Positions 1 to 8,076 of a DNA stretch of 64,000 bases are shown in pieces. Each line of letters starts with the position of its first letter. Position 1 is the first letter of the stretch. The stretch is from NCBI RefSeq assembly GCF_002798405.1, contig NZ_PGGV01000029.1, forward strand, positions 248,001 to 312,000. Direction: 5' to 3'. The notes beneath the pieces were generated by a model, which was given only the letters and a program-made list of their open reading frames with translations, was not told where the DNA came from and ran no database searches. The position numbers and the translations under genes were made by a program. The stretch is from Glycomyces xiaoerkulensis. Its GTDB lineage: Bacteria; Actinomycetota; Actinomycetes; Mycobacteriales; Micromonosporaceae.

Positions 1-1326
1 CGGCGCCGGCGACCAGCGCGAGGGCGAACGGGACTTCTTGCATGCCTCGAGTCTGCCCGCGGCTGCCGGTTCGGAACGGGCGCCGGCTCGTATATCGGCC
101 TTACGGTGTTCTAAATTCGCGATCCAGCGCAGTTCGCGGGGGGTCAGCGTCCCGTACGGGGTGACGGCCGCCAGTTCGGCCCCGTGTTCGCCGGGGGTCG
201 GGTCGAGCTTCCAGGCTCCTTCGGTGTTCGGCTCGCCGCGCATGGCGCCGCCGACCGCGTACGGGTGGGTGGGGACGACCTTGACGGCCGGTTCGCCGTC
301 GATGGAGGTCACGGCCACGCCGATGTCGGACAGGCGCGGGTAGGCGTCGGCCGGGTCGCGCAGGAGCCGGTCGGTTTCGACCACGAACCGGCGCTGGAAG
401 TTCGGCATGAACCCCTGCGGGGCCCAGGCGGCGCCGGTGACCGAGGCGTGCCGGAAGTAGGCGGACCACAGCTCGGGGTCGTCTATGCCGCCTCGCGCGC
501 CCACGCCGATCGGTTTGGCCGGGTGCTCGCGGGCCTGCAGTTCGGGCAGGCTCAGCGGCCGGGACGCCTCGTCGATCCAGTAGACGCCGTGCTGGCCGTC
601 GAGCACCACCCAGGAGTCGAGGTCGTCGATCCACGCCTCGGCGACCGCGTGCCCCTTGCCGACCCCGTCGTGGTAGTCGTCGCGTCGCAGGTCGGCCTTG
701 CGGGCGGGGATGCCCAGGGCGTTGAGGCTCTGGGCGAGGACGAGGGAGTATTCGACGCAGGAGTAGCGCGCTCCGATGGCGACCTGTTCGAGGATGTCGA
801 GCGCGTCGCCGGCGTTGATCCGGGCGTTGGCGTGTCGCCAGAGCCCGTTGGTCCAGGCCAGGGACGTGCGGGTGGTCTCCCAGGCGGTGGTGCAGGGGCC
901 GGGCAGGCGGCGGCGGAGCGCCGCTTCCCGGTGGGGGGTGATGCACTCCAGTTCGAGCGGGGCCGTCGGTGCGGGCTCGGGCCAGTCGATCAGGCGCAGC
1001 GGCGGGCCGGGGACGTTGTGCCTGGCCCGCTCGGTCAGCTCGTCCCAGTCCGGGTCGCGTCCGAACGCCGCCGAGATCTCGGGTTCGAAGAGGTCGAGCT
1101 GGTGGAACCCGGCGTCGACGGCCTCGTCGAGGCGGTGGCGGGCCGCGGGGAGCCCGACCTTGTGGGCGGCGATGGCGAGGCTGGGGGCCCACAGGTCCCG
1201 CCAGAATTCGGTGTCGGCCCGGAGGGTCCGCTCGAGGTCGAGCAGCGTCCACCATCGCCCGCCGCGCATCGCGTCCTGTGCGATGGTCCGCACGCGGGCG
1301 AGCTTGGCGGGACGCGGAGTGTTCAT
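1..1326 (-). CDS. Transglutaminase-like domain protein (partial, 3' end off window)
   Basis: The reading frame starts at an ATG at 1326 and stays open for 442 codons to the left edge, so the C-terminus is missing. A transglutaminase-like papain-fold core is visible: C190 in YSCVEYSLVLAQ, H226 in GKGHAVAEAW and D243 in WVVLDGQHG have the order and spacing of the Cys-His-Asp triad. No signal peptide or membrane segment is seen in the N-terminal part, so it is probably cytoplasmic. The substrate is unknown; family members are peptidases or amidases as often as cross-linking enzymes. It lies downstream of the mannanase genes on the same strand, separated by a terminator-like hairpin, so co-transcription is doubtful. 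The fold is fairly sure, the function is not. Confidence 0.72.
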   Translation of the reverse strand, partial: MNTPRPAKLARVRTIAQDAMRGGRWWTLLDLERTLRADTEFWRDLWAPSLAIAAHKVGLPAARHRLDEAVDAGFHQLDLFEPEISAAFGRDPDWDELTERARHNVPGPPLRLIDWPEPAPTAPLELECITPHREAALRRRLPGPCTTAWETTRTSLAWTNGLWRHANARINAGDALDILEQVAIGARYSCVEYSLVLAQSLNALGIPARKADLRRDDYHDGVGKGHAVAEAWIDDLDSWVVLDGQHGVYWIDEASRPLSLPELQAREHPAKPIGVGARGGIDDPELWSAYFRHASVTGAAWAPQGFMPNFQRRFVVETDRLLRDPADAYPRLSDIGVAVTSIDGEPAVKVVPTHPYAVGGAMRGEPNTEGAWKLDPTPGEHGAELAAVTPYGTLTPRELRWIANLEHRKADIRAGARSEPAAAGRLEACKKSRSPSRWSPAP

Positions 1327-1407
1327 GTTGTATGAGCTTAGTCACGATTTCTGGAGAAGCAAAGTCCGCTGCCCCGCCGGGGCGGGCGGCGGGCGCTCCC
1401 GAACCGG

Positions 1408-1436
1408 ACGGGCGGCGGGGCGACTCCGCCGCCCGT
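1408..1436 (-). terminator. Intrinsic terminator hairpin after first mannanase
   Basis: An 11-bp perfect GC-rich stem (1408-1418 pairs with 1426-1436) with a 7-nt loop lies 18 bp beyond the stop codon of the mannanase at 1454. The second mannanase has a related hairpin in the same relative place. Confidence 0.65.
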
Positions 1437-1453
1437 TCTCAGTTCCCCGGGGT

Positions 1454-2857
1454 TCAGGCCGCGCTGCAGGTCACCTCGGGGCTGGCCGCGCCGTTGTCGG
1501 CGATGAAGCCGAAGACCCGGCGGCTCTCGCCGTCGGCGATCGAGCCGTTCCAGCCGACGTCGCCGGCGGTGACCTGGCTGCCGGACTGGTTCAGGTCGGC
1601 GTTCCAGTGGCTGCTGATGGACTGGCCTCCCGGCCAGGTCCAGGTCAGCGTCCAGCCGGAGAGGTCGCCCTGGTCGGCGGCGACGGTGACGTCGCCCTGC
1701 CAGCCGGAGCCCCAGTCGTTGACCACGTCGATCTCGGCCGAGCAGTCGCCTTCCCCGCCGGGAGTGGTGGTCGGGTCGTCCGGACTGGTGGTCTCGTCCG
1801 GGGGAGTGGTGGTCTCCGGCGGCTGGTCGCCGAAGACGCTCGCGCGCTCGGCGGTGTTCCCGATCCCGTACCGGCTGTCGAAGACCCGCTCGCCCCAGGT
1901 CGTCATCTGACCGGGGTCGAAGTCGAGCACCTGGTCGAGCTCGCCGTCGGAGTTGCCCGAGTAGGACCAGGCGATCCAGCCGATGCCGCGTTCCTGAGCC
2001 TCGGCCTGGACGGTGTCCCACGGGACCGACTCGCCCTGGAAGACGTCGCCGTACTCGCCGATGATGAGCGGCAGGCCCTTCGCCTCGAATGCGTCGAGGT
2101 AGTCGACCACGGTCTGCGGGTCGGAGTAGACGGCGTACATGTGGATCGAGAAGAGGGTGTTCGCGTCCTGGTCGGCTGCGAAGACCTGCTCGGCGTCGTC
2201 GAGCATGATCTGCTCCCAGTCCTGGCCCCAGTTGGGGGCGTCGACCACGAGGGTGTGTTCGAAGCCGATGTCCCGCATGCGTTCGATCGCGTCGACGGTG
2301 GCCTGGGTCCAGCCGGCGGTGTCCTCGTTGCCCCACGGCTCGTTGCCGATGTTGATGAGCGTGTAGGCCTCCTCGCCGTCGAGCACGTCGTACATGCCCT
2401 CCCAGAAGTCGACCGCCTGGTCCAGGCTGGCCGCGCCCTCCTGCTCGCCGTAACCGGTGGTGTCGTGGACCTCGAGCACGCAGATGACCTGCTGGGCCTT
2501 GCACTCGTCGACGATCGTCCGCAACCGGTCGGGGGTGGTGACGCCCCAGTCGCGTTCGCCGGAGCCGAGCACGACCCGGATGGTGTTGGCCCCCAGGTCG
2601 CTGATCTCGGCGATGCTCTCGAACTCCTGCTGGAACCAGACTTCGGGGTGCGAGGTGCCGCGCATGACGAACGGTTCGCCGTTCGCGTCGACCAGTTGAG
2701 TGCCGTCGATCTGGAAGCCGCCCTGCTGCTGCGCGCCGGCCGGCGCCAACTGCCAGAGGCCGGCGAGCGCGACGATCAGCGCCGACGCCGCCGCGAGCAG
2801 CCAGTTGCGGGCCGACCGATGCCGGGCCGGTCGGCCGCTGGATGTGCTGTTGTGCAT
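1454..2857 (-). CDS. Secreted endo-beta-1,4-mannanase, GH5 (subfamily 8-like) with CBM2
   Basis: This is predicted to hydrolyse internal beta-1,4 links of mannan outside the cell. The 467-residue product has a basic N-terminus and a hydrophobic export segment ending near APAGAQ (about residue 43). A GH5 catalytic domain spans roughly residues 47-335. Features typical of actinobacterial GH5_8 mannanases are ANTIRVVLGSG, CVLEVHDTTGYGE, the acid/base E173 in NIGNEPWGN, VVDAPNWGQDW and the nucleophile E268 in IIGEYG. A Thr/Pro/Asp linker (about 340-367) leads to a C-terminal CBM2 (about 368-467, NDWGSGWQG, SGWTLTWTWPGGQ). The ATG at 2857 follows an AAGGATC ribosome site. The next gene upstream is a close paralogue. 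The subfamily call rests on motif resemblance. Confidence 0.9.
   Translation of the reverse strand: MHNSTSSGRPARHRSARNWLLAAASALIVALAGLWQLAPAGAQQQGGFQIDGTQLVDANGEPFVMRGTSHPEVWFQQEFESIAEISDLGANTIRVVLGSGERDWGVTTPDRLRTIVDECKAQQVICVLEVHDTTGYGEQEGAASLDQAVDFWEGMYDVLDGEEAYTLINIGNEPWGNEDTAGWTQATVDAIERMRDIGFEHTLVVDAPNWGQDWEQIMLDDAEQVFAADQDANTLFSIHMYAVYSDPQTVVDYLDAFEAKGLPLIIGEYGDVFQGESVPWDTVQAEAQERGIGWIAWSYSGNSDGELDQVLDFDPGQMTTWGERVFDSRYGIGNTAERASVFGDQPPETTTPPDETTSPDDPTTTPGGEGDCSAEIDVVNDWGSGWQGDVTVAADQGDLSGWTLTWTWPGGQSISSHWNADLNQSGSQVTAGDVGWNGSIADGESRRVFGFIADNGAASPEVTCSAA
1545..1645. repeat. 101-nt identical repeat shared by the two mannanase CBM2 modules (copy 1)
   Basis: This stretch inside the CBM2 region is identical to 3097-3197 over 101 nt. 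Identity at synonymous sites suggests recent duplication or gene conversion between the tandem mannanase genes. Confidence 0.85.
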
Positions 2858-2878
2858 GTTGATCCTTCTATCGGTGGG

Positions 2879-2890
2879 TCAATCGGTGCT
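2879..2890. promoter_or_regulatory. Weak candidate LacI operator upstream of mannanase 1
   Basis: The sequence TCAATCGGTGCT matches 7 of 12 positions of the palindrome TTAACCGGTTAA found at the other mannan genes. It occupies the equivalent place in the duplicated leader (compare 4455-4466). This is the poorest match of the set. Confidence 0.35.
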
Positions 2891-2957
2891 TCCCAACCTC
2901 AAGACAGGGAAGCACAGATATCGATCGGTATCAACATTAGTTGGGACGGTAATTGAA

Positions 2958-2988
2958 ACGGGCGGCGGAGGTGACCTCCGCCGCCCGT
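2958..2988 (-). terminator. Intrinsic terminator hairpin after second mannanase
   Basis: A perfect 14-bp stem (2958-2971 with 2975-2988) with a 3-nt loop is followed on the minus strand by a T-rich tract. It lies 18 bp past the stop codon of the mannanase at 3006. Much of its stem is the same as in the hairpin at 1408-1436. Confidence 0.8.
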
Positions 2989-3005
2989 CCTCGTGCGTGG
3001 TGCGG

Positions 3006-4433
3006 TTACGCCGCGCTGCAGGTCACGGCCGGACTGGCCGCGCCGTTGTCGGCGATGAATCCGAACACGTCCCGCGTCTGACCGGAGGCGACGGACCCGT
3101 TCCAGCCGACGTCGCCGGCGGTGACCTGGCTGCCGGACTGGTTCAGGTCGGCGTTCCAGTGGCTGCTGATGGACTGGCCTCCCGGCCAGGTCCAGGTGAG
3201 CTGCCAGCCGTCCAGCCCGCCGCCGGTGGCGGTGACGGACACGTTGCCCTGCCAGCCGGAGCCCCAGTCGTTGACCACGTCGATCTCGGCCGAGCAGTCG
3301 CCCTCCCCGCCGGGAGTGGTGGTCGGGTCGTCCGGACTGGTGGTCGGGTCGTCGGGGCTGGTGGTCTCGTCCGGGGGAGTGGTGGTCTCCGGCGGCTGGT
3401 CGCCGAAGACGCTGGCGCGCTCGCCGGTGTTGACGGCGCCGTACTGGCTGTTGAACACGTCGTCGCCCCAGGCGGTCAACTGGTTCGGGTCGAAGTTCAG
3501 CACCTGGTCGAGGTTCTCGGCCCCGCCGCTGTTGCCCGAATAGGACCAGGCGATCCAGCCGATGCCGCGGGCCTCGGCCTCGCTCTGCACCGTCTGCCAG
3601 GCGACGGCCTGGTCGTTGTGCTCGTGGCCGTACTCGCCGACGATGAGCGGGAGGTTCATGGCCTCGAATGCGTCGAGGTAGTCGATGACGGTCTGCGGGT
3701 CGGAGTAGACCTCGTACATGTGGACCGAGAACACGGTGTTGCCGTGGCTGTCGGCGGCGGCGATCTCGGGCGCGTTGTCGCGCATGATCCCCTCCCAGTC
3801 CTGGCCCCAGTTGGGGGCGTCGACCACCAGGGTGTGGTCGAATCCGGACGAGCGCATCTCCTGGACGGCGGACCTGGTGGCCTCGGTCCACCCGGCGGTG
3901 TCCTGGTTGCCCCACGGCTCGTTGCCGATGTTGATCAGGACGTAGGCCTCCTGGCCGTCGACGGCGCTCTTGACGCTCTTCCAGTACTCGACGGCCTGGT
4001 CGAGGCTGGCGGCGGCGTCCTCCTCGCCGTAACCGGTGGTGTCGTGGACCTCGAGCACGCAGATGAGCTGGTGCGCCTTGCACTCGTCGATGATGTCGGC
4101 GACCTCGGATGCCGGGGTCGGCCCCCACTGCTGGCCGGAACCGAGGACGACGCGGACGGTGTTGGCGCCCAGGTCGCTGAGTTCGCCGTAACTGTCGAAC
4201 TCGCTCTGGTACCACACGTGCGGGTGGCTGGAGCCGCGCATGACGAACGGGTTGCCGTTGGCGTCGATCAACTGCGAGCCGCTGACGGAGAAGCCGCCCG
4301 TCTGCGCTCCGGCCGGCAGCAGGGCCCACATCCCGGCGACGGCGACGGCGAGCGCGGTGCCGGCGGCGAGCAGCCACCTGCGCCACGAGCGCCCGCCGCG
4401 TGCCGGGCGGTCGCTGGGTTGCTCAGTACTCAT
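3006..4433 (-). CDS. Secreted endo-beta-1,4-mannanase, GH5 (subfamily 8-like) with CBM2
   Basis: Paralogue of the gene at 1454, with the same layout: export segment (about residues 16-44), GH5 domain with acid/base E172 (NIGNEPWGN) and nucleophile E267 (IVGEYGHEHND), a longer Pro/Asp/Thr linker with an extra repeat unit, and a CBM2 ending at residue 475. The ATG at 4433 was chosen over an upstream in-frame start because AAGGATCC precedes it and the following residues form a normal signal peptide, whereas the upstream extension is not signal-like. The catalytic domains differ more than the CBM2 modules, part of which is identical at the DNA level. It is predicted to act outside the cell on mannan bound through the CBM2. 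Confidence 0.9.
   Translation of the reverse strand: MSTEQPSDRPARGGRSWRRWLLAAGTALAVAVAGMWALLPAGAQTGGFSVSGSQLIDANGNPFVMRGSSHPHVWYQSEFDSYGELSDLGANTVRVVLGSGQQWGPTPASEVADIIDECKAHQLICVLEVHDTTGYGEEDAAASLDQAVEYWKSVKSAVDGQEAYVLINIGNEPWGNQDTAGWTEATRSAVQEMRSSGFDHTLVVDAPNWGQDWEGIMRDNAPEIAAADSHGNTVFSVHMYEVYSDPQTVIDYLDAFEAMNLPLIVGEYGHEHNDQAVAWQTVQSEAEARGIGWIAWSYSGNSGGAENLDQVLNFDPNQLTAWGDDVFNSQYGAVNTGERASVFGDQPPETTTPPDETTSPDDPTTSPDDPTTTPGGEGDCSAEIDVVNDWGSGWQGNVSVTATGGGLDGWQLTWTWPGGQSISSHWNADLNQSGSQVTAGDVGWNGSVASGQTRDVFGFIADNGAASPAVTCSAA
3097..3197. repeat. 101-nt identical repeat shared by the two mannanase CBM2 modules (copy 2)
   Basis: Identical to 1545-1645; see copy 1. The flanking linker codons are also nearly the same in both genes. 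Confidence 0.85.
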
Positions 4434-4454
4434 TTTGGATCCTTCGATCTGAGG

Positions 4455-4466
4455 TGAATCGGTTAA
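4455..4466. promoter_or_regulatory. Candidate LacI operator upstream of mannanase 2
   Basis: TGAATCGGTTAA matches 10 of 12 positions of the palindrome TTAACCGGTTAA. It lies 22 bp upstream of the mannanase ATG, in the presumed 5' leader. Confidence 0.55.
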
Positions 4467-4589
4467 TCCCAACCTGAACATAGACAACCATATATATAGA
4501 TCGAGGTCAACAACCGGTGGGCGCCTCCGAATCCCCGATGCATTCGGCTGCGTGGCGGCTCTGCGGCTCGCGACCACTGGGCGCAACCC

Positions 4590-4601
4590 TGAACCGGTTT
4601 A
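4590..4601. promoter_or_regulatory. Second palindromic candidate LacI operator
   Basis: TGAACCGGTTTA is an imperfect palindrome around a central CG. It matches 10 of 12 positions of the TTAACCGGTTAA element and lies 157 bp upstream of the mannanase ATG. Two spaced sites would allow looping; that is inference. Confidence 0.5.
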
Positions 4602-4734
4602 CGCAGTGGCCTAAATCATATGGAAAGGCGCAGGGTGTCCGAGATCAAGGAGTGCCGGTGGAAGAGTCCCAGCTCGCACGCCGTATCCGTCCATGTCGGG
4701 CGGTCGAATTCGCAGAGTCGTGGAGCGATCACCT

Positions 4735-4743
4735 TGTTATAAT
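4735..4743 (+). promoter_or_regulatory. Extended -10 promoter for SARP-AKR
   Basis: The sequence TGTTATAAT is an exact TGn-TATAAT extended -10 element, without a convincing -35 box. Transcription from it would give a leader of about 180 nt before the SARP start. Confidence 0.55.
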
Positions 4744-4928
4744 GGACAGACCTCTATGGACCACACCCCTACCGCCCTTCACGTATCCCGGCCCACGGGC
4801 CGAGTCGGCGGACTGCGCCCTTCGCGCGGGCCGTGCCCATGGGAGCGCTATCAAAGGTGATCGGCCCCCTCGAGCCCTCCGTTCCCGCCGACCATCGACC
4901 CGAACACCCTTCGAACCGGAAGGAAAGC

Positions 4929-5741
4929 ATGCGAGCAAGCCCGACCGCCGTACGCCTGCTGGGGCCCATCGGCGCCGCCCGCGACGGCCGCGAGATCCAC
5001 TTGGGGCCGTCCCGCGAACGCGAATGCTTTGCCGCCCTGGTCCTGCGCTGCGGCGCCCCGGTCCTGGTGGAACAGCTCATCGACGACCTCTGGGACGCCG
5101 AGCCCCCCGCCAGCGCCGTCAACGTCGTCCACACCTACGTCAGCCGCCTGCGCGGCCGCCTGGTCGCCCCCGAGTCCCGCGACCACGCCCTCGTCCGCTC
5201 CCTCCACCCCGGATACTCGATCGCCCCGGACGCCGTGGAACTCGACGTCCACGAGTTCGAGTCCGAGCGCCGCAGCGGCATGGCCCTGCTGTGGGCCGGG
5301 CACCTCGATCAGGCGCACGAGGCGCTGCGGCGCGCCATCGACCACTGGTCGGGCACGATCGCCCTGCACGGAGCGGTCGGCCCCCTCGCCTGCCGGGAGC
5401 GCCAGCGACTGACCGAGCACTACCTCGACGCCGTCGAACACTGCCTCGCCCTGCAGATGAAGGAGGGCCGCGGACTCGACACCATCGCGGAACTGACCGC
5501 ACTGGTCGGCAAGCATCCGTTCCGGGAGCGCCTGTGGATGCTGTTCATGCTCGCCCTGGCAGTCGCCGACCGCCGGGGCGAGGCTTTGATCGCTTACCAC
5601 GACCTGCGCCGCCGCCTCAACGAGGACCTGGGCATCAACCCGTCCCAGCGCGTGCAGCGCTTGTTCGGCGACCTGGTCTCGGAGAAGCCTCCCGGCGAGG
5701 TCTGGGACGACCACTTCCGACTGACCACGCAAAACAGATGA
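4929..5741 (+). CDS. SARP-family transcriptional activator (BTAD domain)
   Basis: A 270-residue DNA-binding regulator of the AfsR/SARP type, short because it lacks the NB-ARC and TPR parts of large AfsR proteins. An OmpR-like winged helix (about residues 5-95, with REREC, VVHTYVSRLRGRL and HPGYSI) is followed by a bacterial transcriptional activation domain (about 100-260). The ATG at 4929 follows GGAAGGAAAGC. The stop codon overlaps a possible ATG of the aldo/keto reductase gene by four bases, so the two are probably one transcript. SARPs usually activate secondary-metabolite genes. The target here is not obvious; the reductase and the glycan cluster downstream are the nearest candidates. 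Confidence 0.85.
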   Translation: MRASPTAVRLLGPIGAARDGREIHLGPSRERECFAALVLRCGAPVLVEQLIDDLWDAEPPASAVNVVHTYVSRLRGRLVAPESRDHALVRSLHPGYSIAPDAVELDVHEFESERRSGMALLWAGHLDQAHEALRRAIDHWSGTIALHGAVGPLACRERQRLTEHYLDAVEHCLALQMKEGRGLDTIAELTALVGKHPFRERLWMLFMLALAVADRRGEALIAYHDLRRRLNEDLGINPSQRVQRLFGDLVSEKPPGEVWDDHFRLTTQNR

Positions 5742-5758
5742 ACCGAGAAAGGAAAGCG

Positions 5759-6757
5759 ATGCGCAAGCACGTCATGACCCCCTCCCCGCGCGCCGACGGC
5801 GAGGCCGACCTCGAAGTCTCGCGGCTGTGCCTGGGCACCATGGACTTCGGCACCAAGACCGGCCGCGACGAGGCATTCCGGATCCTCGACCGCTACGCCG
5901 AGGCCGGCGGCAACCTGCTCGACAGCGCCAACTGCTACGCGTTCTGGGCCGAAGGCGGCACCGGCACCGACAGCGAGCGGCTCATCGGCGAATGGCTGGC
6001 CGACCGCGGCATGGCCGGGCGCATGCAGGTGGCCACCAAGGTCGGCGCGGATCGGGCCCGGCCCGAGGAGCCCTACAGCGGCCGCAACCGCGAGGGGCTC
6101 GCGGCAGAGCGCGTCCGCGAACAGGCCGAGCAGAGCCGGGACCGGCTCGGCGTGGAGTCGATCGACCTGTACTACACCCACGTCGACGACCGGTCCACCG
6201 ACCAGGCCGAGACCGTCGAGGCCCTCGGTTCCCTGGTAGCCGACGGCACCGTCAAGGCGCTGGCCGCCAGCAACCACACCACCTGGCGGTTCCACCGGGC
6301 CCGCGCCATCGCCGCCGAGCGGAACCTGCCGGCCTACCGGGCGATCCAACTGCGCTACACGTACATGTACCCGCGCCCGTCGACGGTCCCGGTGCCCGAG
6401 GCGATCCAGTTGCCGGCCACCGACGAGCTGCTGGACTACGCCGAGTCCGAGAACGTGGCCGTCTTCGCCTACTCGCCGCTCTCCGGCGGCGCGTTCGACC
6501 GCGAAGACCGCCGGCCGCCGCCCGAGCCGGTCGACTACGATCACCCCGGGTCGGAGGCGCGCATCGCATTCGTCCGGAAGGTCGCCGCCGAACTGGGCGC
6601 CACCCCGGGGCAGGTGGTGCTGGCCTGGCTGATGGCCCACCGCGCCGCCGTCGTCCCGGTCATCGGGGTCAGCTCGGTCGCCCAGCTCGAACTGGCCCTG
6701 GGCGCCCTGGAGATCGAGCTGGACGCCGAGACCCTCGCCCGCCTCAACGCGGCCTGA
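5759..6757 (+). CDS. Aldo/keto reductase
   Basis: A 332-residue NADPH-dependent oxidoreductase of the TIM-barrel AKR family. The catalytic tetrad is visible as D55, Y60 (LLDSANCYA), K94 (ATKVGA) and H141 (YYTHVDD). The C-terminal cofactor region includes VIGVSSVAQLELA. The ATG at 5759 is preferred because AGAAAGGAAAGC sits just upstream; an alternative ATG at 5738 would overlap the SARP stop. Linkage to a SARP suggests a specialised-metabolism reduction, but the substrate cannot be told from sequence. The gene ends convergently with the glycosyltransferase at 6744, overlapping it by 14 bp. Confidence 0.9.
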   Translation: MRKHVMTPSPRADGEADLEVSRLCLGTMDFGTKTGRDEAFRILDRYAEAGGNLLDSANCYAFWAEGGTGTDSERLIGEWLADRGMAGRMQVATKVGADRARPEEPYSGRNREGLAAERVREQAEQSRDRLGVESIDLYYTHVDDRSTDQAETVEALGSLVADGTVKALAASNHTTWRFHRARAIAAERNLPAYRAIQLRYTYMYPRPSTVPVPEAIQLPATDELLDYAESENVAVFAYSPLSGGAFDREDRRPPPEPVDYDHPGSEARIAFVRKVAAELGATPGQVVLAWLMAHRAAVVPVIGVSSVAQLELALGALEIELDAETLARLNAA

Positions 6758-7772
6758 GCCGCACCCGCGGGCGGCGTCCGGGACGCGACCCGGACGCCGC
6801 CCGCCCCGCCAGTCCCACCGCGATGCCGCAGACGGTCACCGCCAGCACCGACAGGTGGATCAGGGCGAAGCCGCAGGCTGCCGGCAGACCGTAGTTGGCG
6901 CGGGCGAATCCGAGCAGTCCGCGCTCGCCGACCAGCGCCACGACCAGCGCCGCGGCGGTGACGAGGAGCAGGGGCGGGTAGAGGACGGCCGCCGCGGTCG
7001 CGGCGATCGCCGCGGCGATCGCGGCCAGCGTGGACAGCCGGTTCATCCGCTCGAACTTCATGTGCTTGAAGCGGGCGGCGATCTCGGGCAGCGGCACCGA
7101 CCGTCGCCACATCATCGCCAGGGCCCGCAGCAGATTCGGCTCGCCGTCGTGGCGCACCCGGAGGTCGGCGGCGATGGCGATGGCCGCGTCCCCGCCCAGC
7201 CGGGCGCTGTACTCCATGTCCTCGCAGTCTCGCAGGCCCTCGTCGAAGCCCCCGAACCGCTCGAAGACGGACGGGCGCGCCGCGGCCACCGAGAACCGTG
7301 CGAGCCGGGCCGGGCCGACCGAGCGGTGCAGCAGATGGGATTCGCGTCCGACCAGGTAGCGGCCGACGGCGCCGCTGCCCGGCAGGGGATGCGGGTCGAG
7401 TACGCCGTGCACGATGTCGAGGTCGGGGTCGCGCTCGAACGCCGCTACGGCGCGTTCGACGGCGTCGGGGTGCGGTTCGATGTCGGAGTCGAGAAAGAAC
7501 AGCAGATCGCCGAAGGCGGCCGCGATGCCCCGGTTGCGGGCGGCCGAGACGCCCCGGTTGCGCTCCTGCCGGATGATCCGGCAGCCGAACCGGGCGGCCA
7601 CGGCGGCCGAGGAGTCGGTGCTGGCGTCGTCGACGACGATCAGCTCGTCGGGGGGCCGGCTCTGGGCCTTGACGGCCTCCAGGCACAGCGGCAGCGCGTC
7701 CTCGTCGTTGAAGCACGGGATGATGACGCTGACGCTGGTGGCGGGGTGGGTCGGGTCCGGGGTCGTTTCCAC
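6744..7772 (-). CDS. GT2-family glycosyltransferase with C-terminal membrane segments
   Basis: A GT-A fold transferase using a nucleotide sugar. The N-terminal domain shows VSVIIPCFND, LIVVDDASTD, the NRGVSAARNRG loop and the LDSD metal-binding motif. Two or three hydrophobic stretches follow in the C-terminal 120 residues (AAIAATAAAVLYPPLLLVT and beyond), so it is probably anchored on the inner face of the membrane. The GTG at 7772 was chosen because GGAGCAG precedes it and it starts like its paralogue at 14668; an upstream ATG at 7847 would add a basic extension with no clear ribosome site. It is divergent from the aminotransferase operon and likely belongs to the same glycan cluster. Acceptor and sugar are unknown. 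Confidence 0.85.
   Translation of the reverse strand: METTPDPTHPATSVSVIIPCFNDEDALPLCLEAVKAQSRPPDELIVVDDASTDSSAAVAARFGCRIIRQERNRGVSAARNRGIAAAFGDLLFFLDSDIEPHPDAVERAVAAFERDPDLDIVHGVLDPHPLPGSGAVGRYLVGRESHLLHRSVGPARLARFSVAAARPSVFERFGGFDEGLRDCEDMEYSARLGGDAAIAIAADLRVRHDGEPNLLRALAMMWRRSVPLPEIAARFKHMKFERMNRLSTLAAIAAAIAATAAAVLYPPLLLVTAAALVVALVGERGLLGFARANYGLPAACGFALIHLSVLAVTVCGIAVGLAGRAASGSRPGRRPRVRLRPR
6767..6804. terminator. Bidirectional terminator hairpin inside the GT2 3' end
   Basis: A perfect 16-bp inverted repeat (6767-6782 with 6789-6804, loop ACGCGA) lies 10 bp past the aldo/keto reductase stop. It forms the last codons of the convergent glycosyltransferase. It probably ends the AKR transcript; the Arg/Pro-rich GT2 tail may be a by-product. 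Confidence 0.65.
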
Positions 7773-8076
7773 GCTCTGCTCCAAGTGGTCGCGGCGGTTT
7801 CGGACCCACGGTAGGCACCGGGCTTTGACGCGGCCCCGATCGCGCATGGAGCCGATCTGGACTACCCGGCGTCACCTCGCCGATGCGCCGATGGCGTCTT
7901 CATTGGAATGTCCTGACCGGAAGTCACCCGGTGGGCACGGTGGGTGGTTAAGGCGGGCTCTAGGTCAAGTCGAGTCCGGTTCCAGTACCGCCGCCTACGT
8001 TCGGAGAAGTGACCCTGACCAGTGGAACGAGGCCCGTCCCGGGACCCGTCCCCGGCGTCCGATCGGAGTTCCGGCC
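7773..8076. other. 304-bp divergent intergenic region
   Basis: It separates the GT2 gene from the aminotransferase operon and must hold both promoters. No -35/-10 pair with good spacing, operator or riboswitch was recognised. If the upstream GT2 start (7847) is used, it shrinks to 229 bp. Confidence 0.5.

Larger units (their letters stand above)
4434..4928. other. 495-bp divergent intergenic region, mannanase / SARP
   Basis: No gene is seen here. The left end is the mannanase leader, related to the leader of mannanase 1 (shared TGTTGA, GTTGGGA and GATCCTTC blocks). It carries one candidate operator at 4455-4466 and a second, nearly perfect palindrome at 4590-4601. The right half holds an extended -10 promoter for the SARP gene. 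Confidence 0.7.

Noticed and set aside
2700-4457. Plus-strand open frame across the mannanase genes
   Set aside because: It reads as Val/Gly/Asp/Leu low-complexity protein and is the antisense of two well-defined GH5 genes.
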